From Euryarchaeota archaeon TMED99 (GTDB lineage: Archaea; Thermoplasmatota; Poseidoniia; Poseidoniales; Poseidoniaceae): a DNA stretch of 39,792 nt. The stretch is taken from NCBI GenBank assembly GCA_002170315.2, contig NHFA02000051.1, positions 5,774 through 45,565 on the forward strand, read 5' to 3'. Each line of letters starts with the position of its first letter. Position 1 is the first letter of the stretch. Shown here piece by piece: positions 7,918 to 15,738 of this stretch. The notes under the pieces were generated by a model. It was given only the letters and a program-made list of their open reading frames with translations. It was not told the DNA's origin and ran no database searches. The translations under genes and the position numbers were made by a program.

Positions 7918-10900
7918 ATGACCTCGCCTAATAAAATCTCAATTCGTAGCCAAAGTGTACTGCTCATCTTCATCTTACTTTCATCCGGAATGCTTGGAAT
8001 CCTTCCGATTCAATCCGTCGATGCTGATGCTGGACGTTCGACCGGTACTGAGACACTTACCGTTGATGTGCTCGGAGATTATTACGACCGTGGAACAAAT
8101 ATGACCTTGGTTGCAACGGCATCGAATTTGGACACAACTGCAGAGTATGCACTCGAATACACGTTGTGCAGAGCCACGGGAACTTGGGATGATGAAATGG
8201 AAGTCATGAATGTTGAATGTACTGAATGGTTCGACCAAGTTTCCGGTACTGTGGATTTAGGTTCAGGAAACTTAGTGTCACTTTCAGCAACCTCAATTGC
8301 CGATACTGGATGTTGCGATAACTCAAACTCCGCAGAAAACTTTGACAACGGAACAATGATGTTTTTGGTAAATCTCACTTCTCAAAGCATTCCAATTGCA
8401 TCCGAATCCACTGAACTCTTCGCTTTGGGCAGTGAGGTCGTTGGTATGCACCTTGGCGTTTCAAACAAGGACATTCTTTTGGGAATGGATTACGGTGTTC
8501 ATGCTTTCTTTGATTTAGAGTATTGGAACCTTGAAGTACTGTCTCATTCGGTTAATTGCTCTTTAATCGACCCCAACGGCACTGCTGTTGATTCAACAGT
8601 TAAGATTTGGAATGGTGATTATGATATTGTCGACCCTTATTTCGATCTTGTGGCAACTGGTGAAGGAATGCATTATCCACATTGTGATTTGATACGAAGT
8701 GCCGATTCGACAATTCTTGCAAGTCAAATCGGAGCATCATTCGATGTTATTGACAGTGATTATTCTGGCTATGAGGCAGTGAGTGGACAGACCGATACAA
8801 TCCTGTATGAGCATAACGATACCGTCTCTCTCACCGTTCCTATGACAAATTTGTTTATCGGTGCTGAATACGTTTTGACATACACTATGTGTTACACACA
8901 TGTCTACTACGACAATCACATTCGAGATTATGTTCTTGAATGTGGCGCTGATGTACGGTATGGTCTGCTTGATGATCCTTTGACCACGACAGTCGATGAG
9001 TCCGAAGTAATTTCTTTCCAAGGCGAGATAACGTTCACACCAACTGCTTCTACTCATGTTGAGCAACTCACATTCACACTGCCGAGTTGCTGTGGTGATG
9101 AAAAAGCTCAGTTCAACAACAATGAAATGCTCAGTGTCAACTCACTTGAAAACGAATCTCTCACTTTTGACTTAGATATCAGCACTCGCAATGTGAGTCT
9201 TGACGCCGATATTTCCAACACCTTCATTCTTGGAGGAGAGGTCGTAAATGACCATCTAAACTTCCAACGCAATCGAATATTGATTGGCATGAACTCAGTC
9301 TCGCACAGCCGTTGGACTTTGGACACAATGAACAGTTTCACGCTTTCCTACACCATTCAATGCAGTTTATTCAACAGCACAGGTGTTGCAGTGGACAACC
9401 GTACCTCTACATGGAGTCACAACGGTCACCCAGCAGTTGATGTTGGACTCTACCCACCAACTCCGGGTACTTTCCACACAGAATGTAACTTGACTCGAAA
9501 CTTGGACAGCAAGTTTATGGGAAGCCAAACCAGTGGAATTATTACTGTTCTGGATGAAAATTACACGGGTAATGAACGTCATTCAATCACAACCGATTCA
9601 GTTTTCTATCCTCACAATTCAAGTATTGGGCTGAGTATTGAAACGACCAATATGTATCCCGGTACAACCTACACGATTGAATACACCATGTGCAGTGTTG
9701 AAACAGATTATGAAGACGGAATCTTTGAATCCGAATGCAAGGGTCAACCTTCCACTTCTTCTTACAATATCCCTGCTGAAAACCAAACTCTTCTCTCAGG
9801 TAGTATCGACTTTACGCCAACCAGTTCATCATACACAGAAGTGGCCTATATCACCGTACCTGAATGCTGTGGAAATTATGCCAACAATGTGTCTTGGTGG
9901 TTTGAAAACTCTTCTGTTGGGTTGAAGTCGCGCTACTTTATTCAAGATGTCCAATTAAACAGTCCACAAGATGAGAGTAATTACTTCGGTATTGGCGGTA
10001 GTGTTGAATCTTCACAAATGCTTCATTCTTCGTTCCAACTGTTACCAAACATGAATGTCTATATCGATATGCTTTGGATGCTTGACCACCGTAATGAGTT
10101 TATTCAGACCTACCAAGAACAATGCAATTTCTTCGATGCTTCAGATGATTCAATACTCGATTCTACGACGGCTACATGGAACCATCGACCAGAACAAGTC
10201 AACACCATGAATTCGGTGTTCTCGCCGCCAGGAGAGGGTGAGTATTATGTTGAATGTTCATTGACACGTGTGGCTGATTCTACTGTTCTCTCAACCCATA
10301 GAGGTGATGACATTACCGTGCTTCCACCACTTGGCAGTCAAGATGATGCAACCATTAGCGTCAACGCAATGGTGAAACCTGATGGATGGGCACTTGTGTT
10401 GGTTTCAATGGCTGAACTTGACGCAGGTCAACAATATTCCTTCACATGGGATGTCTTGGATGTCTCTACTGGTACTGGGACTGTGATGGATTCAGGCGAA
10501 TACACGTGGGTTGAAGGAACGGATTCAACCGAGAATAAGATTCTCGAATTTAATGCGCTTGCGGATTCCACATTTGCCTGCATTTCAGTCGAATTGAGTG
10601 CTGCTGATGAAGTTCTCGTTACACTCAATGACACCTCTTCTTCCTCCAATCTATGCTGGATACAAAACTCAGTTTCTGACATTGATTCAGATGGAGTTTA
10701 TGATAAAGATGACGAGTGTCCTGCAACTCCATACGGTAGTATCGTTCAATTGAATGGATGTTCCGATACTGACCTTGATGGCTGGGATGACAGCGTTGAA
10801 ATTGATTGCAATTCCGATTTCCAAAACCCTACCTCGGTTCCAGTGGATTATGATCAAGATGGAATCTGCGACCCGATGGATGATGATGATGACGACGATG

Positions 10901-11445
10901 GTTTTACCGATGAAATTGAGTATCTTCGAGGAACCAACCCGTATGATTACAATGATTTCCCAATCAACCAATTGCCAGTATGCACCTTCTATTACACTCT
11001 TGAGATCGATGGGATGCCGGCTGCGAACGCCCTTTCCGGAGATGTTGAAGTTTCCACATTGGTAATCGGTTCATCTTCGGTTCCAAATCTAGGAACGGGT
11101 ATCACACCGATTCTAACGGTTCCTTCTGGAGATTATTTCCTCATCGTATCGTGTCAAGATTTGGACAATGACCCTGTAACGATATCTGTGAATGATGTCG
11201 TTGTTGGTCCTGCACTCGGAGAGGTTACTGCTTCCGCAATAATCACGCTCTCTGCTGACATTTCAGAGTCTGTTGATGCGAACATCACATGGAGTGATGG
11301 AACCAACTCAGCAACCACTCTTGTCACTGTGAATCTCGAAAATACATCTGCGCCTGCGACGTATCTCCCTGGTTTTACTGCATTCATCGGCATGCTCGCT
11401 CTTTTGGGAGCAACCGTTGTTTCCAGAAAATCCAGCGACGAATAA
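7918..11445 (+). CDS. Secreted three-repeat surface protein with TSP3 calcium segment and PGF-CTERM-like tail
   Basis: 1175 residues from ATG 7918. A signal peptide is plain (SVLLIFILLSSGMLGILPI). Three homologous units of about 245-265 residues follow, starting near nt 8047, 8776 and 9577. Each carries the same Cys frame: YTxC, a later EC, a CC pair (DTGCCDN, LPSCCGD, VPECCGN), then single Cys in CSL/CNFF-type and C-L-R-type blocks. A diverged domain follows, then a thrombospondin type 3 stretch (DIDSDGVYDKDDECP onward) likely to bind calcium. The chain ends LPGFTAFIGMLALLGATVVS plus basic residues, as in PGF-CTERM archaeosortase substrates. Many N-x-S/T sites suggest glycosylation. It is probably an S-layer-associated or adhesive protein. 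Confidence 0.8.
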   Translation: MTSPNKISIRSQSVLLIFILLSSGMLGILPIQSVDADAGRSTGTETLTVDVLGDYYDRGTNMTLVATASNLDTTAEYALEYTLCRATGTWDDEMEVMNVECTEWFDQVSGTVDLGSGNLVSLSATSIADTGCCDNSNSAENFDNGTMMFLVNLTSQSIPIASESTELFALGSEVVGMHLGVSNKDILLGMDYGVHAFFDLEYWNLEVLSHSVNCSLIDPNGTAVDSTVKIWNGDYDIVDPYFDLVATGEGMHYPHCDLIRSADSTILASQIGASFDVIDSDYSGYEAVSGQTDTILYEHNDTVSLTVPMTNLFIGAEYVLTYTMCYTHVYYDNHIRDYVLECGADVRYGLLDDPLTTTVDESEVISFQGEITFTPTASTHVEQLTFTLPSCCGDEKAQFNNNEMLSVNSLENESLTFDLDISTRNVSLDADISNTFILGGEVVNDHLNFQRNRILIGMNSVSHSRWTLDTMNSFTLSYTIQCSLFNSTGVAVDNRTSTWSHNGHPAVDVGLYPPTPGTFHTECNLTRNLDSKFMGSQTSGIITVLDENYTGNERHSITTDSVFYPHNSSIGLSIETTNMYPGTTYTIEYTMCSVETDYEDGIFESECKGQPSTSSYNIPAENQTLLSGSIDFTPTSSSYTEVAYITVPECCGNYANNVSWWFENSSVGLKSRYFIQDVQLNSPQDESNYFGIGGSVESSQMLHSSFQLLPNMNVYIDMLWMLDHRNEFIQTYQEQCNFFDASDDSILDSTTATWNHRPEQVNTMNSVFSPPGEGEYYVECSLTRVADSTVLSTHRGDDITVLPPLGSQDDATISVNAMVKPDGWALVLVSMAELDAGQQYSFTWDVLDVSTGTGTVMDSGEYTWVEGTDSTENKILEFNALADSTFACISVELSAADEVLVTLNDTSSSSNLCWIQNSVSDIDSDGVYDKDDECPATPYGSIVQLNGCSDTDLDGWDDSVEIDCNSDFQNPTSVPVDYDQDGICDPMDDDDDDDGFTDEIEYLRGTNPYDYNDFPINQLPVCTFYYTLEIDGMPAANALSGDVEVSTLVIGSSSVPNLGTGITPILTVPSGDYFLIVSCQDLDNDPVTISVNDVVVGPALGEVTASAIITLSADISESVDANITWSDGTNSATTLVTVNLENTSAPATYLPGFTAFIGMLALLGATVVSRKSSDE
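10672..10965 (+). other. TSP3-like calcium-binding segment within the secreted protein
   Basis: Encodes runs of the type DSDGVYDKDDECP, DTDLDGWDD, DQDGICDPMDDDDDDDG. The spacing of Asp residues and the flanking Cys match thrombospondin type 3 repeats, whose Asp side chains wrap calcium ions. Here the segment forms a short stalk between the last repeat-like domain and the C-terminal anchor. Confidence 0.8.
11365..11442 (+). other. PGF-CTERM-like sorting signal (protein tail)
   Basis: The tail has the tripartite pattern of PGF-CTERM: a Thr/Ser-rich lead, LPGF, a hydrophobic stretch (TAFIGMLALLGATVV) and a short basic end (SRKSSDE). In Haloferax, archaeosortase A processes such tails and the protein becomes lipid-anchored. 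Thr replaces the usual second Gly (PGFT rather than PGFG). No archaeosortase gene is in the window. Confidence 0.65.
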
Positions 11446-11510
11446 CTGACGTTCACACAGTGAGCTTTTGATTGGGTCAGGATGAAAGACCCTCTGCACA
11501 GGCGAAGGGT

Positions 11511-12257
11511 ATGGCGAACGGACCATACATCGTCACCGGTGCATCGAAAGGAATAGGGAGAGAGATTTCTCTGCAATTAGCAGCACAAGGCCATCCAGTA
11601 ATTGGCCTTGCACGGTCTTCAGAGGAGTTGAAGAAAGTCGGAGAATCGTTAGCAGAGTCATGCTCAGGTTCTTTTTCTATCGCTTGCGATTTGTCACTTT
11701 CTTCGGATATTCAAGCTGCTGCCGAGCAAATATGTGAGCAATTTGACTGGATTGCAGGAATTGTTCACAATGCGGGCACAATTTTTCCGATCAACTCGAT
11801 GGCAGGTTCGGATATGGCACAGTGGACCCATTCAATTCAAGCGAATCTCATTGGTGTACAAGACTTGACTCAACGACTTATGCCGCTGATGGGAGGTTCT
11901 CAACAATCTCGTGTGACGACCATCTCGAGCGGGGCTTCTCTTCGACCGATTCAATCATGGTCTGCCTATTGTGTCTCAAAAGCCGGTCTTGACATGTGGG
12001 CAAAGTGCTTAGCTGCTGAAGGTGCAGATGCAAACATCAGCGCTATTGCCATTGCACCGGGAGTGGTTGACACAGGTATGCAGTCAGATATTCGTTCGGC
12101 AAATCCAGAACAGTTTCCATCACATGGGGATTTTGTTTCCCTATACACCGATGGCCACCTGACTCAAAGTAAAGACGTTGCAGAACAATTATGTCCTCTC
12201 ATTTTGAACCATTCTATGGAACAGTCCGGTCAACGGTTTGATGTTCGTGAACTGTAA
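11511..12257 (+). CDS. Short-chain dehydrogenase/reductase (SDR)
   Basis: 248 residues from ATG 11511; the TTG at 11472 in the track is unlikely. This is a classical SDR fold: cofactor loop TGASKGIG (9-16), HNAG (86-89), catalytic Ser in TISSGAS (139-140), and the YxxxK pair in AYCVSKAG (Y153, K157). Substrate and cofactor preference cannot be fixed; an Arg after the second strand (GLARSS) hints at NADPH. Yeast sepiapterin-reductase-like and 3-oxoacyl reductase-like members share this length. It starts 65 bases after the secreted repeat protein ends and is followed 65 bases later by aIF5A. Confidence 0.87.
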   Translation: MANGPYIVTGASKGIGREISLQLAAQGHPVIGLARSSEELKKVGESLAESCSGSFSIACDLSLSSDIQAAAEQICEQFDWIAGIVHNAGTIFPINSMAGSDMAQWTHSIQANLIGVQDLTQRLMPLMGGSQQSRVTTISSGASLRPIQSWSAYCVSKAGLDMWAKCLAAEGADANISAIAIAPGVVDTGMQSDIRSANPEQFPSHGDFVSLYTDGHLTQSKDVAEQLCPLILNHSMEQSGQRFDVREL

Positions 12258-12277
12258 TATCAATGGGAAAAAGAGCG

Positions 12278-12285
12278 AAGGGTGA
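12278..12285 (+). promoter_or_regulatory. AAGGGTGA element upstream of aIF5A
   Basis: The octamer AAGGGTGA lies 37 bases before the aIF5A start. The same octamer occurs at 1736-1743 (25 bases before the acyl-CoA dehydrogenase) and 5132-5139 (20 bases before tRNA-Gln). It may be a promoter or TFB-recognition element. One copy also occurs inside coding sequence near 1295, so chance is possible. Confidence 0.3.
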
Positions 12286-12322
12286 TAAGCCAGCACCTTA
12301 ACAGCGCAATTAGAGGGATTGT

Positions 12323-12703
12323 ATGCCAGGAACAGACCGTGTTGAAATTCGAACTTTGAAAGTAGGACGCTTTTGTGTTGTCGATGAAGAGGCTTACAAG
12401 ATATTGAGCATTTCCAAGTCCAAACCAGGAAAGCACGGTTCAGCAAAAGCTCGTCTTGAACTTGTCTCTCTGTTTTCTTCGAAGAAAATCTCTCACGTTG
12501 GCACCGTTACCGACAGCATCAACGTTCCTATGATTGAAAAGGGCAAGGCTATGGTAACTCACATTGATGGTGAAGAAGTTCACGCCATGAATATGAAAGA
12601 CCACTCCATGATGATTCTTCCAGTTGACCCCGACATTGAAGTCGCATCAGGTCAAGAGATTCTCTGGATGGAAGCACTTGGTCGCTACAAGATCGAACGT
12701 TGA
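12323..12703 (+). CDS. eif5A: Translation factor aIF5A (hypusine-containing)
   Basis: A 126-residue protein matching archaeal IF5A in length and fold: an N-terminal SH3-like barrel and a C-terminal OB domain. The hypusination loop reads SKSKPGKHGSAKARLE. The Lys before HG (K37) is the residue that deoxyhypusine synthase would modify. The factor helps ribosomes form peptide bonds at stalling sequences such as polyproline. Neither deoxyhypusine synthase nor agmatinase lies in this window. The gene is monocistronic by appearance, with a stem-loop and T7 tract directly after it. The N-terminal Met-Pro-Gly start is normal for the family. Confidence 0.97.
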   Translation: MPGTDRVEIRTLKVGRFCVVDEEAYKILSISKSKPGKHGSAKARLELVSLFSSKKISHVGTVTDSINVPMIEKGKAMVTHIDGEEVHAMNMKDHSMMILPVDPDIEVASGQEILWMEALGRYKIER

Positions 12704-12715
12704 TTGAATTGACGC

Positions 12716-12747
12716 TTTCACTCGTAAATGTGAAACATCATTTTTTT
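12716..12747 (+). terminator. Hairpin plus T7 terminator after aIF5A
   Basis: TTTCAC (12716-12721) and GTGAAA (12730-12735) form a perfect 6-bp stem with an 8-base loop. A run of seven T lies at 12741-12747, thirteen bases after the aIF5A stop. Archaeal RNA polymerase stops at oligo-T tracts; the hairpin is extra. This is the clearest terminator in the window. Confidence 0.7.
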
Positions 12748-12767
12748 GCCGTTGTCCGGTATTGTAT

Positions 12768-12774
12768 TCATAAG
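12768..12774 (+). promoter_or_regulatory. Candidate TATA box for the UMF1-type transporter
   Basis: TCATAAG is centred 26 nt before the ATG at 12797. The position is right for a leaderless transcript, and it lies just past the preceding terminator. The match to a TATA box is moderate. Confidence 0.35.
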
Positions 12775-12796
12775 CCTAAAGAGTTCATCATCGTCT

Positions 12797-14845
12797 ATGT
12801 CCGAAGTCGGAACAGCAACTGCAACTGAAACTTTTTCAGTTGATGCAGCAATGGAAAACATGAGTGATGCCGATAAGAAATCCTTGAAAAGTTGGTATTT
12901 CTTTGACTGGGCGAACCAAGCTTATGCTCTTACGGTCATGACCGTTATCGCACCTCAAGTGATGTCAGGTTTGTACAACTACGCAACAGGAACACAAACT
13001 GGTGACGCATTTTATGCTCAAGTACTCACCTTTTCCATGCTTTTCGTTGTTGTGACTGCGCCGGCTCTCGGTGTTATTGCAGACCGTATGCCGATTAAGA
13101 AATCATTACTCAAATGGTATACTGTTGCAGGAGTTATCTTTACTGCACTCATGGGTGCTGCCCCTTACTTCGGTTCTGATGGTTACAAAATCATGGCAGT
13201 AATGTATGTCATAGGTACTGTTGGTTTTACTGGTGGTAACGTCATTTACTATTCCTTTATGCCTTATTTGGCTGAAAAGCGATGCATGGATCATGTCTCT
13301 TCGAAAGGGTATGCATATGGTTTCATGGGCGGTTCAATGCTTCTCATCTTCCACTTGATTATTCTCTTGGGTCCGTTCGGCTGGGATTCGAACTTCCGTT
13401 TGTCGACCATTTTCGTTACTTCTGCGCTGTGGTGGTGGGGCTTTGGTTACCTCATGTTCAAGTGGACTCCAGAACCTGAGATTCCAAATGAAATGGAGTG
13501 GGAAGGACTTGCTCACGCAACGAAAGTGGCATACAGCCAAGTCTTCACAACCTTCAAAGAAATCAAGAAGTTCAAGATTTTAGCCATGTATCTTCTCGCT
13601 TATCTTCTGTTTTATGATGGAGTTAACACCATCGCAAGTATGGCAAGTGCATACGGTGACTCCGTTCTTCGATTGAGTCTTCAATTGAACATCTATTTGC
13701 TGCTTACAGTCAATATCGTAGCAATACCTATGACTTTGGTGTTCGGTAAACTTGCGAACATTAAGGGTACAAAGTTTGCATTGATGCTTTCGCTGATGAT
13801 CTATTGCTGTGTTGCTGTCGTTGCTGCTGGCTTTGCTCCGCTTGAACTGGATTCAACAGTCAATGTAGACGACGAGGGAAATCCAACAGTGGATGATGCA
13901 GACCGATACGATTTCACCTTCACCTGGAATGAAACGTCTTCAATGTATGAAATGACGACACTTTACGGTAAGGGATACGAAGGTTGGATCAGTGAAGAAG
14001 GCGCTGGTGACAATGAATTCCGTGATGCTTATCAGAGTTATTTCCCTGCCGAGTCTACCGATTATGAATCGAGTTCTTCTTCATCTGGCTCAATGGGCGC
14101 AGGTATTCTCATGTGTATCGCAATCCTTGCAATCCTTGGAACATTCGGCGCAGGAATACTTTACATTCAAAATCTCGAAATGGGTTGGAAAGGTGCACTG
14201 CTAGCATTCCTTTTGGTTGGCTCAGGACTCTTGGGTGTCTCGATGCTTGCTGAAGAAGAGACAGTGAATGCGGTCGTAACACCATCCATTGATGCTGAAA
14301 ATGCCACTGCAATGGTCGCTGCGTTTGATAGTACGAATGACCACCGTTGGTCAATTATCTTTGTAGGTGGCCCGGAAAGTGGTGCTGATGAAATTGGCGA
14401 TACTCACCCGACGAATGTCGATCAAGGTGGTCTTGCTGATGGCTATGCCTCCTGGATGCGTTCGAATCTATGGGAGCCTCTCGGAATGGGTGTTACTGCT
14501 CAATGGATTACTCTTGGAATGTTTGTTGGTGTTGCAATGGGTGCAGCAGGTGCTCAAGCACGTTCGATGTTCTCTATGCTTATCCCCGAAACACGGACTT
14601 CAGAATTCTTCGGATTCTTTGGTTTCCTCGGTAAGTCAGCTGCAATGATTGGAACTTTCCTCTATGCCCTTGCAAGTACTCAGTTTGACAGTCGAGTTGC
14701 AATTTTGACCATTACGATTGTTATTCTGATGGGAACCTATCTCACGAGTCGCATCGACTTGGAAGAAGGTATGCGAGTTGCTGCAGAAGAGGATCGCATC
14801 GCTCGAGAGAATGGAACTCACCCAGAACAAGCAGTTGCTGAGTGA
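12797..14845 (+). CDS. UMF1/Atg22-type major facilitator with large acidic loops
   Basis: 682 residues from ATG 12797; the TTG at 12746 is rejected. The family hallmark SWYFFDWANQAYA (near residues 33-45) is present, as in Atg22/UMF1 permeases, followed by about 12 transmembrane segments with the usual MFS loop (IADRMPIKKS). Typical bacterial members have about 420-500 residues. The surplus sits in two polar insertions, one of about 85 residues after AAGFAPLELD and rich in Asp/Glu/Ser, and one of about 85 residues after LAEEETVNAV. Both would face outside if the topology is normal. Yeast Atg22 exports amino acids from the vacuole; the substrate here is unknown. Confidence 0.82.
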   Translation: MSEVGTATATETFSVDAAMENMSDADKKSLKSWYFFDWANQAYALTVMTVIAPQVMSGLYNYATGTQTGDAFYAQVLTFSMLFVVVTAPALGVIADRMPIKKSLLKWYTVAGVIFTALMGAAPYFGSDGYKIMAVMYVIGTVGFTGGNVIYYSFMPYLAEKRCMDHVSSKGYAYGFMGGSMLLIFHLIILLGPFGWDSNFRLSTIFVTSALWWWGFGYLMFKWTPEPEIPNEMEWEGLAHATKVAYSQVFTTFKEIKKFKILAMYLLAYLLFYDGVNTIASMASAYGDSVLRLSLQLNIYLLLTVNIVAIPMTLVFGKLANIKGTKFALMLSLMIYCCVAVVAAGFAPLELDSTVNVDDEGNPTVDDADRYDFTFTWNETSSMYEMTTLYGKGYEGWISEEGAGDNEFRDAYQSYFPAESTDYESSSSSSGSMGAGILMCIAILAILGTFGAGILYIQNLEMGWKGALLAFLLVGSGLLGVSMLAEEETVNAVVTPSIDAENATAMVAAFDSTNDHRWSIIFVGGPESGADEIGDTHPTNVDQGGLADGYASWMRSNLWEPLGMGVTAQWITLGMFVGVAMGAAGAQARSMFSMLIPETRTSEFFGFFGFLGKSAAMIGTFLYALASTQFDSRVAILTITIVILMGTYLTSRIDLEEGMRVAAEEDRIARENGTHPEQAVAE

Positions 14846-14865
14846 TGGATGCTTGATTGGCCTTT

Positions 14866-14882
14866 CCACGTAAAGTTCGTGG
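14866..14882 (+). other. Short inverted repeat between UMF1 gene and the next gene
   Basis: CCACG and CGTGG pair around a 7-base loop in the 71-base spacer, without a T tract. It may be a weak terminator or processing hairpin, or chance. A TATA-like TCTTATGA follows at 14887-14894, about 26 nt before the GTG start at 14917. Confidence 0.25.
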
Positions 14883-14916
14883 CTAGTCTTATGAAGCGCG
14901 TTCTCAACCGCTGGCT

Positions 14917-15645
14917 GTGAAAGCATTCAATCTACTCCAGACTGTAGGGTCTTTCGTAGTCATTTTGGTTATGGTCATCGTATGGGGTGTTCCACTGGCG
15001 CCAGCAATTGTTTACTTCAACTGGGTTGAATCGTTGTTTTCTTATGACCATGAATGGGCTCAAGCATTGGCGACTGGACTTGTGTTGTCAAGTTCATTTG
15101 TCGTATATACGATTTCTCTTCTGATATTTTCGTCTTTTCTGCAATTCATCCTTCATCTCAGAATCAAAGAGAAAACCGTTGTTCCTTTAGCATCTTTCAA
15201 GACCATCCGGTGGGCCTTCTGTGGGCAAATTCTTCGTTCGACTCAACCCTTCCTTCAACACTTTGTTCCGTCTTTTTTGGCCACAGCTTATTTCCGTGTC
15301 TGTGGTGCGAAAATTGGCAAGAATACCCAAATCAATACAGTACGATTAAACGATCCTTGCTTGATACGTATCGATGATGATTGTGTGGTTGGTGGGGGTG
15401 CGATTTTCAATGGCCATTTAGTCGAAAAAGGGCAGATGGTTTTTGCTCCGATTCACATGCAAAAAGGCTCATTGGTCGGTGCTCGTGCAACGGTTCAACC
15501 CGGTGTAGTCGTTGAAGAACATGCAGTGGTAGCAACCAATGCGCTCATCCCCAAATATCGTACGATTCCTGCTGGAGAAGTATGGGGCGGATTGCCGGCT
15601 GTCATGATTCGTGACAGTTCATCGAGAGATGATTTATCGCTTTAA
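14917..15645 (+). CDS. Membrane protein with left-handed beta-helix (hexapeptide-repeat) domain
   Basis: 242 residues with a GTG start; the next ATG would cut the first membrane helix. Two transmembrane segments (about 10-34 and 48-78) are followed by hexapeptide repeats from about residue 125: CGAKIGKNTQINTVRL, LIRIDDDCVVGGGAIF, GSLVGARATVQPGVVVEEHAVV, and the closing GEVWGGLPAVMIR. This order resembles the C-terminal half of Pls/PosA-type proteins and other membrane-linked LbH acyltransferases. No His characteristic of acetyltransferases is certain. It may acylate an envelope component or simply be structural. It precedes the OPT transporter on the same strand. Confidence 0.7.
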   Translation: MKAFNLLQTVGSFVVILVMVIVWGVPLAPAIVYFNWVESLFSYDHEWAQALATGLVLSSSFVVYTISLLIFSSFLQFILHLRIKEKTVVPLASFKTIRWAFCGQILRSTQPFLQHFVPSFLATAYFRVCGAKIGKNTQINTVRLNDPCLIRIDDDCVVGGGAIFNGHLVEKGQMVFAPIHMQKGSLVGARATVQPGVVVEEHAVVATNALIPKYRTIPAGEVWGGLPAVMIRDSSSRDDLSL

Positions 15646-15738
15646 ACACGGAATAAATTGGTTCCAAACAACAGCAACCTATTCAAACGGATTGCTCCAC
15701 CTTGTCACATACGCGTAGCGTATACCGAGTGTGATTCC

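Noticed and set aside
11154-11576. 140-residue minus-strand ORF
   Set aside because: It is antisense to the end of the secreted repeat protein and the start of the SDR gene; composition is that of a shadow frame.
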